64,000 bases of DNA from Porcincola sp945869225 (GTDB lineage: Bacteria > Bacillota > Clostridia > Lachnospirales > Lachnospiraceae), in NCBI RefSeq assembly GCF_052118625.1, contig NZ_JBQKGW010000010.1, forward strand, positions 28,819 through 92,818, given 5' to 3'. A program made the translations under genes and the position numbers. The notes beneath the pieces were generated by a model. It saw nothing but the letters and a program-made list of their open reading frames with translations, ran no database searches and was not told where the DNA came from. This document shows, in pieces, positions 34,782-43,123 of the stretch (its first letter is position 1; each line of letters begins with the position of its first letter).

Positions 34782-34810
34782 ATTCTACCGTGATTCCTCT
34801 GAAATTGCAA
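34782..34810 (-). promoter_or_regulatory. promoter of the YfhO-GT2-ATP-grasp-PaaK operon
   Basis: TTGCAA (34805-34810), 17-bp spacer, TAGAAT (34782-34787) on the minus strand. Confidence 0.6.
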
Positions 34811-34903
34811 ACCTCATTCCAGTGGTTCGGCTGACTGGTCAGCAGCTTCTTCATCCAGACTTTTTCAGGTTTTGGGCAGCCTGTCCCTTCCTGCCATAGT
34901 AAA

Positions 34904-34934
34904 AGGGCAGCTGCCTTACATCGGCATCTGCCCT
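34904..34934 (-). terminator. probable terminator behind the broken L,D-transpeptidase gene
   Basis: Stem AGGGCAG-ct-GCC / GGC-at-CTGCCCT with a 7-nt loop, followed on the minus strand by TTTTACT. The 100 bp between it and the gene contain a direct repeat of about 30 bp (34918-34948 and 34994-35024, both starting CATCGGCATCTG). Confidence 0.55.
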
Positions 34935-35034
34935 ATCCAACCTCTGCCGGTCCTCATCGCCTGAACGCCCATCCTGGCGATGGTCTTGTTTCCATCGGCA
35001 TCTGTCCTCTCCTGCCTCTGCCCAGGCTCCGTCC

Positions 35035-35748
35035 TCAGTAGATCCAGACCCTAGTCCCCACCGGGAGGGTATTGTACATCCAGACCACATCCTTCTCTGT
35101 CATACGAATGCAGCCATGCGACTGGGTGTGGGTACCGATCGAACTGATCCCCGCCCCCGGCCATCTGTGGAACCCGCTTCCGGAAAACGCCATATAGTAG
35201 GCAAGCCCGTTGTAGTTCGGCACCTTGCTCTTAATGGTAAAGTTTCCGATCGGTGTGGAGTTGTCACGGCCTGTCGTACACTTGAATACCTTCACAAGCT
35301 TCCACTTTTTATTCGATCCCTTGAAGACATTCACTCTCTGCTTGTCAAGCGACACCCAGACCAGATACTTTGACTTGCTCTTATGTGCGGCACTGTTGAT
35401 ATAAGTGTTCTTAATGCGCTTGGTGTAATCACCCTTGGTGACAACACTTGCCAGATCCTCGCCGAAGCTCAGATACTGCTTTGAAATGCTGTAGTTGTGA
35501 CCTTTCAGCCTGATGATGCACTTTGCGCCGCCTCTGACAACCGTGACAACCGTGCCAGCCCGGAATCTCCCGTACTATGTCCGCACGTTTCTCAGCAGCG
35601 TCGCTTTCCAGGAAAGTGTCCGGACCTGCTGGAGAGACTCTCCCGGCCGGATGACAGAAGACTTCTTCGCCGCAAAGGCCGCATCAGCCGGAACCAGAAG
35701 TAGAAAAGACGTCATCATAATCAGTAACAGTCTGTGAAGCTTTTTCAT
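35035..35748 (-). pseudogene. L,D-transpeptidase (YkuD) gene interrupted by an in-frame amber codon
   Basis: From ATG 35748 the frame encodes a signal peptide (KKLHRLLLIMMTSFLLLVPADAAFA) and then follows the intact paralog at 35792-36505 throughout, ending with the catalytic SHGCIRM motif at the normal distance. Codon 58 is TAG (35575-35577). It lies in a five-codon insertion that the paralog lacks, after WKATLLRN and before YGRFRAG. All 238 codons are otherwise in one frame with no further damage. Translation from an internal GTG at 35355 would give only the C-terminal catalytic part without a signal peptide. Either a recent pseudogene or a gene read through an amber codon; a sequencing error is also possible. 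Distance to the upstream paralog is 43 bp, so they share a transcript. Confidence 0.8.
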
Positions 35749-35791
35749 CTTGCACCTTCTTTATCTATATCTGACAGGCCGATTTTTCTTC

Positions 35792-36505
35792 TCAGTAGAT
35801 AACGACCTTCGTCTTCGTCGGTACATTCTTGTACAGCCAGACTGCATCCTTCTCTCTCAGACGAATGCATCCATGTGACTGCGGATGCGTACCGATTGTC
35901 CCGACACCCTTCCCGGGCCATCTGTGGAATCCGCTTCCTGAAAATTCCATATAAAAATACAGCGGCGATCCATACTGACCGGTATAGCTGTGTTTCTTCC
36001 ATCCGATGGTAAAGTTTCCGACTGGTGTCATGTTCATCATACCGGTTGTGCACTTGAACACCTTGACCAGCTCCCATCTCCGGTTGGATCCTCTGTAAAG
36101 ATTCAGCCGCTGTTTATCAAGCGATACCCAGATCAGATAACTTGTCTTGCTCGTGCGCGTCTTCTGGTTGGCAAACGCAATCTTGGTCGACGTGTTGTAG
36201 TCGGAGCCGCCGACAATGCTTGCCAGATCCTTCTTAAAGTTCAAATACCTGCTTGCAATCTTGTAATTATGACCTTTCAGCTTGATGATACACTTTGAAC
36301 CGCCCTTTATGACAGTCACACGAGTACCTGCCTTGAAGCGCCCGTTTTTTTTCAAGGTTGCCTGCCACGCAAGCGTATCGACCCTCTGGATAGGCTCACC
36401 CGGCTGAATTGCCGGAATTCTCACTTCCGCATAGGCCAGATCCGCCGGGATCAGCATCATAACTGAGATCACTGCCATCAGAAGCAGTTTCCGAAGCTTT
36501 TTCAT
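35792..36505 (-). CDS. exported L,D-transpeptidase (YkuD family)
   Basis: 237 residues. Signal peptide at residues 1-26 (KKLRKLLLMAVISVMMLIPADLAYA). Residues about 27-120 form a small N-terminal domain with GGSKCIIKLKGHNYKI; the YkuD domain follows, starting LIWVSLDKQRLNLYRG and ending with the active site GTHPQSHGCIRLREKD, where the cysteine is the nucleophile. It forms 3-3 cross-links in peptidoglycan or attaches proteins to it. I start at ATG 36505 because the frame upstream lacks a secretion start and GGGAG is adjacent. Tandem paralog of the broken gene downstream. Confidence 0.88.
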   Translation of the reverse strand: MKKLRKLLLMAVISVMMLIPADLAYAEVRIPAIQPGEPIQRVDTLAWQATLKKNGRFKAGTRVTVIKGGSKCIIKLKGHNYKIASRYLNFKKDLASIVGGSDYNTSTKIAFANQKTRTSKTSYLIWVSLDKQRLNLYRGSNRRWELVKVFKCTTGMMNMTPVGNFTIGWKKHSYTGQYGSPLYFYMEFSGSGFHRWPGKGVGTIGTHPQSHGCIRLREKDAVWLYKNVPTKTKVVIY

Positions 36506-36580
36506 CTCTCCCACCCTCTCATCTCCTGTATTTGCTCTTTCAGCCCCATACAACCCTCACCCCTGTCTGAAGCCACTACA

Positions 36581-36610
36581 ATCGTACCATTTCAAATTGA
36601 GTTCATTCAA
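36581..36610 (-). promoter_or_regulatory. possible promoter of the L,D-transpeptidase pair
   Basis: TTGAAT (36605-36610), 18-bp spacer, TACGAT (36581-36586) on the minus strand. Just upstream, at about 36617-36649, a nested inverted repeat (CTGAG, CTTAAGA / TCTTAAG, CTCAG) could end the preceding transcript. Confidence 0.45.
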
Positions 36611-36650
36611 GGTTGATCCTCTGAGTTATCTCTTAAGAGTTTCTTAAGTC

Positions 36651-38339
36651 TCAGGAGTGAAAGACATAAAGATTGTGATCCCCAATTGTCCCGACTTTCT
36701 CTGCCGTGCAGTCCGCGTCATAATAATCATGCAGATAGGTCAGCACCCGCTCCGGGCTATCCGCGACGAGCCGGACCTTTTCGTTGTCAATCATATCTCT
36801 GTAAGGATTTTCAATTCCATAGCGCTGAAAAACCGACATGTACGGGATACTCTTTGTCGCCCATCCGCCAAGCGTGATAATATTGGCCGTCGCGCCGACC
36901 GGGACGCGGTCAAAAGGTCCATACGCGCCTGCGGGATAATAGCAGTTCGAAAGGCAGATATACAGATGATCTGTATCATTGGACATCTGGCTGACGTAGT
37001 TCTGCTTGTTCAGATCCTCCAGACGGGCATTCACCGTCTGTCTGCGGTAATGCGGCGCCCACGTCATCTGATTCATAATCAGGGCAAACAGCATAACTGA
37101 GGCTGCGGCCTTCGGGTTGAAATGTATATTCTTCTGGTCCAGTACCACCAGAAGTCCCAGCGTGCCGCCCCACCAGATTCCGACATCGACGCGTCTGACC
37201 CCGTATCTGCCGGCATAGAACAGATAGAAGAACAAGCCTCCCAGCAGGAAGATCTGAAGCAATACGCTCGCAACACCCTCTGCACTGTGACTTCCGTACA
37301 GAATCACAAGTATCAGGACAAAGAGGTAGATCAGAAATATCTGGTTTCTGAAAAACCTGTCCGGATACAGAGCGATAAAATCCTTCACCAGCTTTTTGTC
37401 GATCTTTCGCTCCTGCTGAAACTTCGCGATCTCCTGCATCACCTGGACAGACATTTTATCAGGGTCATAGAAATTCCACCCCTTGTACAGCGTCCAGGCA
37501 TTCTGATTGATACCAAGCTTCTCATATTCCGTCTCATGCCCGTTGTACGAAGGGAAATCGTAATCGAGCAGGTTGGAACGTGCGGTGGTGTATTCCTGGT
37601 ATGCTGTCCGCCCGGCACTGCTCTTCACCTGGAAGGTGTCGTACTCCTTCGCTGCTGCAATCAGCAGGACTGCCGGGATAACCGAAAGCACATACATCCC
37701 CAGGCGGCGAAGCCGTCTTCCCTTTTGTTCCTCCCTGCGGATCCGCAAAATCAGGAAAAATGCGCCGGCCGCGGTCGAAACCGCTGCGGCGAGCGCCTCC
37801 TCAGGCCGGATCAGGTACCCCATCAGGATCACCAGACTTCCGATCACGATTCCCGGAATCTTTGCGCGTCCATCCCGGACACTGTCATAGATCAGGAAAA
37901 TCCCCGCCGCACCCGCACAGGCAGCGATCTTGGTGAAATTCACAGCTGTGTAGCATTCATACCCGAAATATGCAAGCAGGACGCCTGACAGCATCAGTCC
38001 TGACCACCCCTCGAAGCGGTTCAGGAGAACATAGGTAACCGTCGTCAGGGAGAAGAAAGCCGCTCCGTATAGAAACAGAATATACCAGGGAATCTGAGCC
38101 GTCAGCCTGTAGCATGCCCCGACGATCACACCAAACAGACCGTTTGATATATTTGTCCATGCATCCTGCGTGCCTCTGGACAGATTGAAAAAGCCTGCCA
38201 GCGTAATGTCATCGTTGGTCTCGAAATACGGCCTTGTCACAACCAACAGCAGCAAAAGAAACAGAGCGTTGAGGGCTGCGGAAAACCAGACCTTCTTCCT
38301 GTTTCTGCTCAGCAATGCGTAAGCCTTCTTCATCACCAT
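36651..38339 (-). CDS. polytopic membrane protein, unknown function (GT-C-like layout)
   Basis: 562 residues with about eleven hydrophobic helices and a soluble outer segment at the C-terminus. After the first helix the loop TRPYFETNDDITLAGFFN carries two adjacent Asp residues, the position of the catalytic acid in GT-C glycosyltransferases, but I cannot name a family with certainty. The C-terminal part (DHLYICLSNCYYPAGAYGPFD) is rich in aromatic residues. It is followed, as read from the operon, by nothing on the same transcript and preceded by a rhodanese-like and an acyltransferase gene. A role in surface polysaccharide modification is plausible only from context. Confidence 0.65.
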   Translation of the reverse strand: MVMKKAYALLSRNRKKVWFSAALNALFLLLLLVVTRPYFETNDDITLAGFFNLSRGTQDAWTNISNGLFGVIVGACYRLTAQIPWYILFLYGAAFFSLTTVTYVLLNRFEGWSGLMLSGVLLAYFGYECYTAVNFTKIAACAGAAGIFLIYDSVRDGRAKIPGIVIGSLVILMGYLIRPEEALAAAVSTAAGAFFLILRIRREEQKGRRLRRLGMYVLSVIPAVLLIAAAKEYDTFQVKSSAGRTAYQEYTTARSNLLDYDFPSYNGHETEYEKLGINQNAWTLYKGWNFYDPDKMSVQVMQEIAKFQQERKIDKKLVKDFIALYPDRFFRNQIFLIYLFVLILVILYGSHSAEGVASVLLQIFLLGGLFFYLFYAGRYGVRRVDVGIWWGGTLGLLVVLDQKNIHFNPKAAASVMLFALIMNQMTWAPHYRRQTVNARLEDLNKQNYVSQMSNDTDHLYICLSNCYYPAGAYGPFDRVPVGATANIITLGGWATKSIPYMSVFQRYGIENPYRDMIDNEKVRLVADSPERVLTYLHDYYDADCTAEKVGTIGDHNLYVFHS

Positions 38340-38367
38340 TTTGCTCTCCCTCTTGAAATATGGCTGC

Positions 38368-38844
38368 TCACTCGATTGTCGCGCCCATCAGACTCTCTGT
38401 CTCCGTCCCGATTAAATCTTTCTGCCAGTCTGCATAGCTTCCGATCTCTGCGACGCCGCTGTATCCCATGTCAGAAAGCTTCTGTGCGGCTGCACAGCTC
38501 TCCTCAAGCGTACTTCCATAGACATAGACGGACTGACTGCTATCGCGCAGGATCGCCGGTGCCTTCTTCACAAGCTCTGAATACGGGATATTCACAGCCC
38601 TCTGAAGATGTCCGGCTGAATACAGTTCCGGTTCTCTGACGTCAATCACCATGTAATTTTTCTCATAGCTCATGTACTTTCTTGCATCCGTCACTTCCAG
38701 CATCTCGTAGGGTTTCCCGGCACTCGGACGGACAGATCGGGTCAGCAGAAAAACGGCGCACAGGCCGGTCACAAGGCTTGTCAGAAAAGTAATCAGCGCA
38801 ATTTTCTCACGCGATGTCATCTTTCTTTTTCTGTATGATCTCAA
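38368..38844 (-). CDS. membrane-anchored rhodanese-like protein without catalytic cysteine
   Basis: 158 residues. One hydrophobic helix near residues 14-36 anchors the protein; the rest is a rhodanese fold with MVIDVREPELYSAGHLQRAVNIPYSEL. The active-site loop, normally a Cys followed by small residues, reads VYVYGSTLEES, so sulfur transfer is not expected; a binding or regulatory role is more likely. The start is a TTG at 38844 overlapping the stop of the acyltransferase gene, with AGGAGG eight bases before it; an ATG eight codons in has no good site. It sits between an acyltransferase and a polytopic membrane protein. Confidence 0.8.
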   Translation of the reverse strand: MRSYRKRKMTSREKIALITFLTSLVTGLCAVFLLTRSVRPSAGKPYEMLEVTDARKYMSYEKNYMVIDVREPELYSAGHLQRAVNIPYSELVKKAPAILRDSSQSVYVYGSTLEESCAAAQKLSDMGYSGVAEIGSYADWQKDLIGTETESLMGATIE

Positions 38845-39860
38845 TCCATGGTCCTCCTGTCAGGGTTTTTCTCACCGAAAAGGAGAAGTTTCAACACCGG
38901 AACCCTCCGCACAATCCCCTTTGAAATCGGATAGGGCAGAAGCATTGCAAACAGAAAGATGAACAAGGTCGCAGCCGGATAAGGCAGAACAAGTTTATTC
39001 CAGAACAGAATCTTTGCAGCTGTCATGATCGGTTCGTGCAGAATATAGATGTCCATGCTCATCAGCCCGGTCATTTCAAGGATGTGCACAAGTCTGCTGC
39101 CATCCACCCGCTTCAGCATAGCCTCACAAAGCCACAGCGTCACATAGATTCCGCATACGCTGCTGCCAAGTCTGAAGATGTTGACGCCGTTATGAAAGTA
39201 GATTCTATTGAATATAAGAAACAGGATCAGTGCAAAAAAGACCGGAAGACCCTGCCCTTCAAAGAGATACCGGCTCCCTTCCTTCTGAAGATCCTCATAT
39301 TTCAGCCTGAGCCAGATCCCTATGAGGAAAAAGAACAGGTATTTAGGTGTGTTGATCGGGATATTCACCCACCAGGACGCGGCACAGAGGGCCGCCGATC
39401 CATAGAGAATGTCACGGAAGCTGCACTCATTCACACACAGCGCGCAGATGGCGGAGATGACAAACAGAACATATAAAAACCAGAGCGATACATCCGGGTT
39501 CTGTCCGATGAGAAGCTTCAGGCTGTCTCTCAGCGTGAACGGTTTGACCGCATAGGCACTCAGCTTCAGCTTGACCGGGATATAGCAACCCCCGATCACA
39601 AAATACGGAACAAGCAGGCGCACAGCTCTGTCCTTGATGTAGAGAAACCTCTCTTTGTAGGTTTCCATGCGCAGAATTTTCCGGGCAAGAAATCCGGACA
39701 GCATAAAGAAGAGAGGCATGTGAAAGCTGTAGATCAGGCACACCAGCACCCTGATCCACTTTGCATCGACTTCTGTCTGCTTGAGGGAATGGCCAAGCAC
39801 GACAAGAATGATGCCGATTCCCTTTGCAAGGTCAACCGCCCTGAAACGCTCCTTCGCCAT
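38841..39860 (-). CDS. acyltransferase family 3 membrane protein (fucose 4-O-acetylase-like)
   Basis: 339 residues with about ten hydrophobic helices. The start RAVDLAKGIGIILVVLGHSL contains the conserved His of the acyltransferase-3 family, and SFHMPLFFMLSGFLARK is the second conserved segment. Such proteins O-acetylate sugars of surface polymers, and some act as succinyl or other acyl transferases. The stop overlaps the TTG start of the rhodanese-like gene. Upstream is the terminator of the decarboxylase cluster, so this gene likely begins a three-gene operon. Confidence 0.84.
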   Translation of the reverse strand: MAKERFRAVDLAKGIGIILVVLGHSLKQTEVDAKWIRVLVCLIYSFHMPLFFMLSGFLARKILRMETYKERFLYIKDRAVRLLVPYFVIGGCYIPVKLKLSAYAVKPFTLRDSLKLLIGQNPDVSLWFLYVLFVISAICALCVNECSFRDILYGSAALCAASWWVNIPINTPKYLFFFLIGIWLRLKYEDLQKEGSRYLFEGQGLPVFFALILFLIFNRIYFHNGVNIFRLGSSVCGIYVTLWLCEAMLKRVDGSRLVHILEMTGLMSMDIYILHEPIMTAAKILFWNKLVLPYPAATLFIFLFAMLLPYPISKGIVRRVPVLKLLLFGEKNPDRRTMD

Positions 39861-39968
39861 GCAATCAGTACCCTTTCATGTTCAAGATTTTCGCTGAAAT
39901 CATTCGCATTTCGGCAGCTTCGCGTGGCTCAGCTGCCTTTCATGCTCATGATTTTGACGTCGCCAGAA

Positions 39969-40008
39969 AAAAGCCAGTCCGGCGTGCAGAGCACGCCGCC
40001 TGGCTTTT
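39969..40008 (-). terminator. intrinsic terminator of the decarboxylase cluster
   Basis: Long stem AAAAGCCAG..GGCGTGC / GCACGCC..CTGGCTTTT with a small internal loop and a 3-nt hairpin loop, followed on the minus strand by TTTTTTCTGG; about 22 bp past the oadA stop. Confidence 0.8.
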
Positions 40009-40030
40009 ATTCTGCGACTGGGTCCTTATA

Positions 40031-41458
40031 TCATACCGGGTATGCTTTGTCTTTCTTGTCGCCGGCTGCCGGATCGACACCGGTCTGCTGCGCCTGGCGA
40101 TACTTGAAGAAGTCAACTGCAACCTGCGGGAACAGTGCATAGGTGAGGACATCCTCATCCTGCTGCTTCCACTGTGCGACTTCCTTCTCGTACTTCGGAA
40201 GGGACGGCTCAAGATCGTCCGCCGGGCGATAGTCGATTACCTTCGCGTCGCCGATGCACTTTTTCTGGACTTCCTTGTTGAACGGCTTGACGGTCTTGCC
40301 GTACTTGCCGCACAGAAGATCCTTGGACTGCTGCGGAACCATGTCGTAGCGCTGTCCGCCGTTGGAGACGGAGATGACGTTCATGACAGCCTGGGTTCCC
40401 ACAATCTGAGAGGACGGGGTAACCAGCGGCGGCTCACCGAAGTCTTTTCTGACGCGCGGCACTTCCTCGAGCACCTGGTAGAACTTGTCCTCCTGTCCCA
40501 TCTTTGCGAGCTGAGAGGTCAGGTTGGAAAGCATGCCTCCCGGTACCTGGTACTGCAGCGTCTTGATGTTGACACCCAGATTCTTCGGGTTCATCAGGCC
40601 ATCCTTCAGGCACTTCTCACGATACGGACGGAAGTAATCTGCGATCTCGCACAGAAGCTTCAGATCCAGTCCGGAATCGTACGGCGTTCCTCTGAAGGCC
40701 TCAACCATAACCTCGGTTGCCGGCTGGGAGGTTCCGAGTGCGAACGGCGACATAGCGGTATCGATGACATCGACGCCTGCCTCAACTGCCTTCATGTAGG
40801 TCATGGAAGCCTCGCCGGAGGTATAGTGGCTGTGCAGCTGAATCGGGATATCGACCGCTTCCTTCAGGGCGCCGACAAGCTCGACTGCCTTGTATGGAAG
40901 AAGAAGGCCTGCCATATCCTTGATGCAGATGGAATCTGCGCCAAGATCCTCGATTCTCTTTGCAAGGTCAACCCAGTAGTCGATCGTGTAGGAATCACCA
41001 AGCGTGTAGGACAGAGCGATCTGTGCATGTCCCTTCTCTTTATTTGCCGCCTTGACTGCCGTCTTCAGGTTGCGAAGGTCATTCAGGCAGTCGAAGATAC
41101 GGATGATATCAATACCGTTTGCGATGGACTTCTGAACAAAGTATTCAACAACATCATCCGAATACGGGCTGTAGCCCAGGATGTTCTGTCCACGGAACAG
41201 CATCTGCAGCTTCGTATTCTTGAAGCCTGCGCGAAGCTTTCTCAGTCTGTCCCACGGATCCTCGTGAAGGAAACGAAGGGAGGCGTCAAATGTCGCACCG
41301 CCCCAGCACTCCACGGAGTGGTATCCGACCTTGTCCATCTTATCGATGATCGGGAGCATCTCCTCGGTCGGCATACGGGTTGCAATCAGAGACTGATGCG
41401 CGTCACGCAGGACAGTCTCAGTAATCTTGATTGGCTTCTTTACTGTTTTATCTGCCAT
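40031..41458 (-). CDS. oadA: oxaloacetate decarboxylase alpha subunit / pyruvate carboxyltransferase
   Basis: 475 residues. The carboxyltransferase barrel starts ITETVLRDAHQSLIATRM and has SVECWGGATFDA, CIKDMAGLL with the carboxylated-lysine region, and the metal ligands in QLHSHYTSG. The C-terminal conserved domain follows, but there is no fused biotin domain; biotin is on the separate 126-residue carrier. It moves a carboxyl group between oxaloacetate (or pyruvate) and biotin. The cluster also encodes an acyl-CoA carboxyltransferase, so the reaction may not be plain oxaloacetate decarboxylation. AAGGA precedes the ATG. Last gene of the five. Confidence 0.92.
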   Translation of the reverse strand: MADKTVKKPIKITETVLRDAHQSLIATRMPTEEMLPIIDKMDKVGYHSVECWGGATFDASLRFLHEDPWDRLRKLRAGFKNTKLQMLFRGQNILGYSPYSDDVVEYFVQKSIANGIDIIRIFDCLNDLRNLKTAVKAANKEKGHAQIALSYTLGDSYTIDYWVDLAKRIEDLGADSICIKDMAGLLLPYKAVELVGALKEAVDIPIQLHSHYTSGEASMTYMKAVEAGVDVIDTAMSPFALGTSQPATEVMVEAFRGTPYDSGLDLKLLCEIADYFRPYREKCLKDGLMNPKNLGVNIKTLQYQVPGGMLSNLTSQLAKMGQEDKFYQVLEEVPRVRKDFGEPPLVTPSSQIVGTQAVMNVISVSNGGQRYDMVPQQSKDLLCGKYGKTVKPFNKEVQKKCIGDAKVIDYRPADDLEPSLPKYEKEVAQWKQQDEDVLTYALFPQVAVDFFKYRQAQQTGVDPAAGDKKDKAYPV

Positions 41459-41503
41459 TGTTTTATCCTTTCAAAGAATATTTCGATTGCTGAATGGCGA
41501 ATA

Positions 41504-42652
41504 TCAGACGCCGTAGATCGCCATGAAGGTACCGGCCGCGACAGCGGTGCCGATGACACCTGCCACATTCGGTCCCATCGCGTGCATCAGAAGGAAGTTC
41601 GTCGGATCAGCCTGCGCGCCGACCTTCTGGGATACACGGGCAGCCATCGGAACAGCGGAGACACCGGCTGATCCGATCAGCGGATTGATCTTCCCATGCG
41701 TCACAACCTTCAGAAGCTGGCCGAGCCAGACACCGCCGGCTGTACCGAAGATGAATGCGATCAGACCAAGTACAACAATCTTCAGCGTGTTGGCATTCAG
41801 GAATGCCTCAGCGGAGGTGGATGCGCCGACAGACGTTCCAAGAAGGATGACGACGATATACATCATTGCATTGGAAGCGGTCTCCGTCAGCTGCTTGACA
41901 ACGCCGCACTCACGGAAAAGGTTTCCGAGCATCAGCATACCGACCAGCGGAGCCGTTGTCGGAAGGAGCAGGCAGACAACAATCGTGATGACGATCGGGA
42001 ACAGGATCTTCTCCAGCTTACTGACAGGGCGAAGCTGCTCCATCTTGATCTTGCGATCCCTCTCCGTTGTGAACAGCTTCATGACTGGCGGCTGGATGAT
42101 CGGGACAAGCGACATATAGGAATATGCCGCAACCGCGATCGGTCCCATCAGTGTTGTCTGTCCGAGTTTTCCTGCAAGGAAGATGGAAGTCGGGCCGTCA
42201 GCGCCGCCGATGATGGAGATCGCCGCTGCCGCCTTTCCGTTGAATCCCATCGCGATTGCGAGGAAGTACGCAACATAGATACCAAGCTGTGCTGCCGCAC
42301 CCATCAGGAAGGAAATCGGGTTTGCGATCAGCGGACCGAAATCGGTCATTGCTCCGACACCCATGAAGATCAGGGACGGAAGGATGGACCATTCGTCGAG
42401 CTGGTAGAAATAGTAGAACAGCCCTCCTGCGTGTTCAATCCCAAGAGAATCGACACTTGGTGCTGCAATGACATCCGGGTAGATGTTGACAAGCAGCATA
42501 CCGAAGGCGATCGGGATCAGCAGGAGCGGTTCAAAATCATGCTTGATTGCGAGGTACAGAAAAACCAGTGCCACGCCAATCATCACATAGTTTCCCCACG
42601 TCAGATTGAAGAACGCAGTCTGATGCAGAAGATTTGAAATAATTGAACCCAT
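41504..42652 (-). CDS. oadB: sodium-pumping decarboxylase beta subunit
   Basis: 382-residue membrane protein with about nine to ten helices. GGLFYYFYQLDEWSILPSLIFMGVGAMTDFGPLIANP and SIIGGADGPTSIFLAGKL carry the Asp residues that bind sodium in OadB, GcdB and MmdB. It decarboxylates carboxybiotin and exports sodium. AGGAGG lies eight bases before the ATG. Stands between the biotin carrier and oadA. Confidence 0.94.
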   Translation of the reverse strand: MGSIISNLLHQTAFFNLTWGNYVMIGVALVFLYLAIKHDFEPLLLIPIAFGMLLVNIYPDVIAAPSVDSLGIEHAGGLFYYFYQLDEWSILPSLIFMGVGAMTDFGPLIANPISFLMGAAAQLGIYVAYFLAIAMGFNGKAAAAISIIGGADGPTSIFLAGKLGQTTLMGPIAVAAYSYMSLVPIIQPPVMKLFTTERDRKIKMEQLRPVSKLEKILFPIVITIVVCLLLPTTAPLVGMLMLGNLFRECGVVKQLTETASNAMMYIVVILLGTSVGASTSAEAFLNANTLKIVVLGLIAFIFGTAGGVWLGQLLKVVTHGKINPLIGSAGVSAVPMAARVSQKVGAQADPTNFLLMHAMGPNVAGVIGTAVAAGTFMAIYGV

Positions 42653-42694
42653 CAGGTAAACCTCCTAACGTTCAGGACACAGGTAGCGGAAAAC

Positions 42695-43075
42695 TCAGTT
42701 CATGGTCGCAAGGAGCTGGCCATTCTCAACTGCGTCTCCGACACCCACTTCGATGGAAGCGACTGTGCCTGCCTGCGGAGCGACAACCGGGATCTCCATC
42801 TTCATAGCCTCAAGCGTGACAATTGCGTCACCCGGCTTGACAGACTGTCCGACAGAAGCGTTGACCTTCGTCACCTTGCCCGGAACGGAAGCGTTGACCT
42901 TCACGGAACCTGCGCCTGCAGAAGCAGCCTTCGGTGCTGCAGCCTTCGGAGCTGCCTTCGGAGCCGCTGCCGGTGCTGCCTTCGGAGCCGCTGCCGGTGC
43001 CGCTGCAGAAGCGCCGTTCTCCTCAACAGTGACATCATATACATTGCCATTAACGGTGATGGTATAGTTCTTCAT
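42695..43075 (-). CDS. biotin carrier protein of the decarboxylase
   Basis: 126 residues. A short N-terminal strand pair, an Ala/Pro/Lys linker (about residues 22-55) that acts as a flexible arm, and a biotinyl domain with EAMKMEI, where Lys92 is the biotin site. Equivalent to MmdC/GcdC or the C-terminus of OadA. The repeated Ala-Pro codons may vary between strains. AGGAG lies eight bases before the ATG. It shuttles carboxyl groups between the carboxyltransferases and the beta subunit. Confidence 0.93.
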   Translation of the reverse strand: MKNYTITVNGNVYDVTVEENGASAAAPAAAPKAAPAAAPKAAPKAAAPKAASAGAGSVKVNASVPGKVTKVNASVGQSVKPGDAIVTLEAMKMEIPVVAPQAGTVASIEVGVGDAVENGQLLATMN

Positions 43076-43123
43076 CTCAATTTCTCCTATTGAATGATTG
43101 TAGATTGTGTTTGATACTGCATC

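Noticed and set aside
35035..35748. Pyrrolysine or programmed amber decoding of the transpeptidase
   Set aside because: No pyl genes or known read-through context are visible and the intact paralog lacks the codon; a mutation is the simpler reading.
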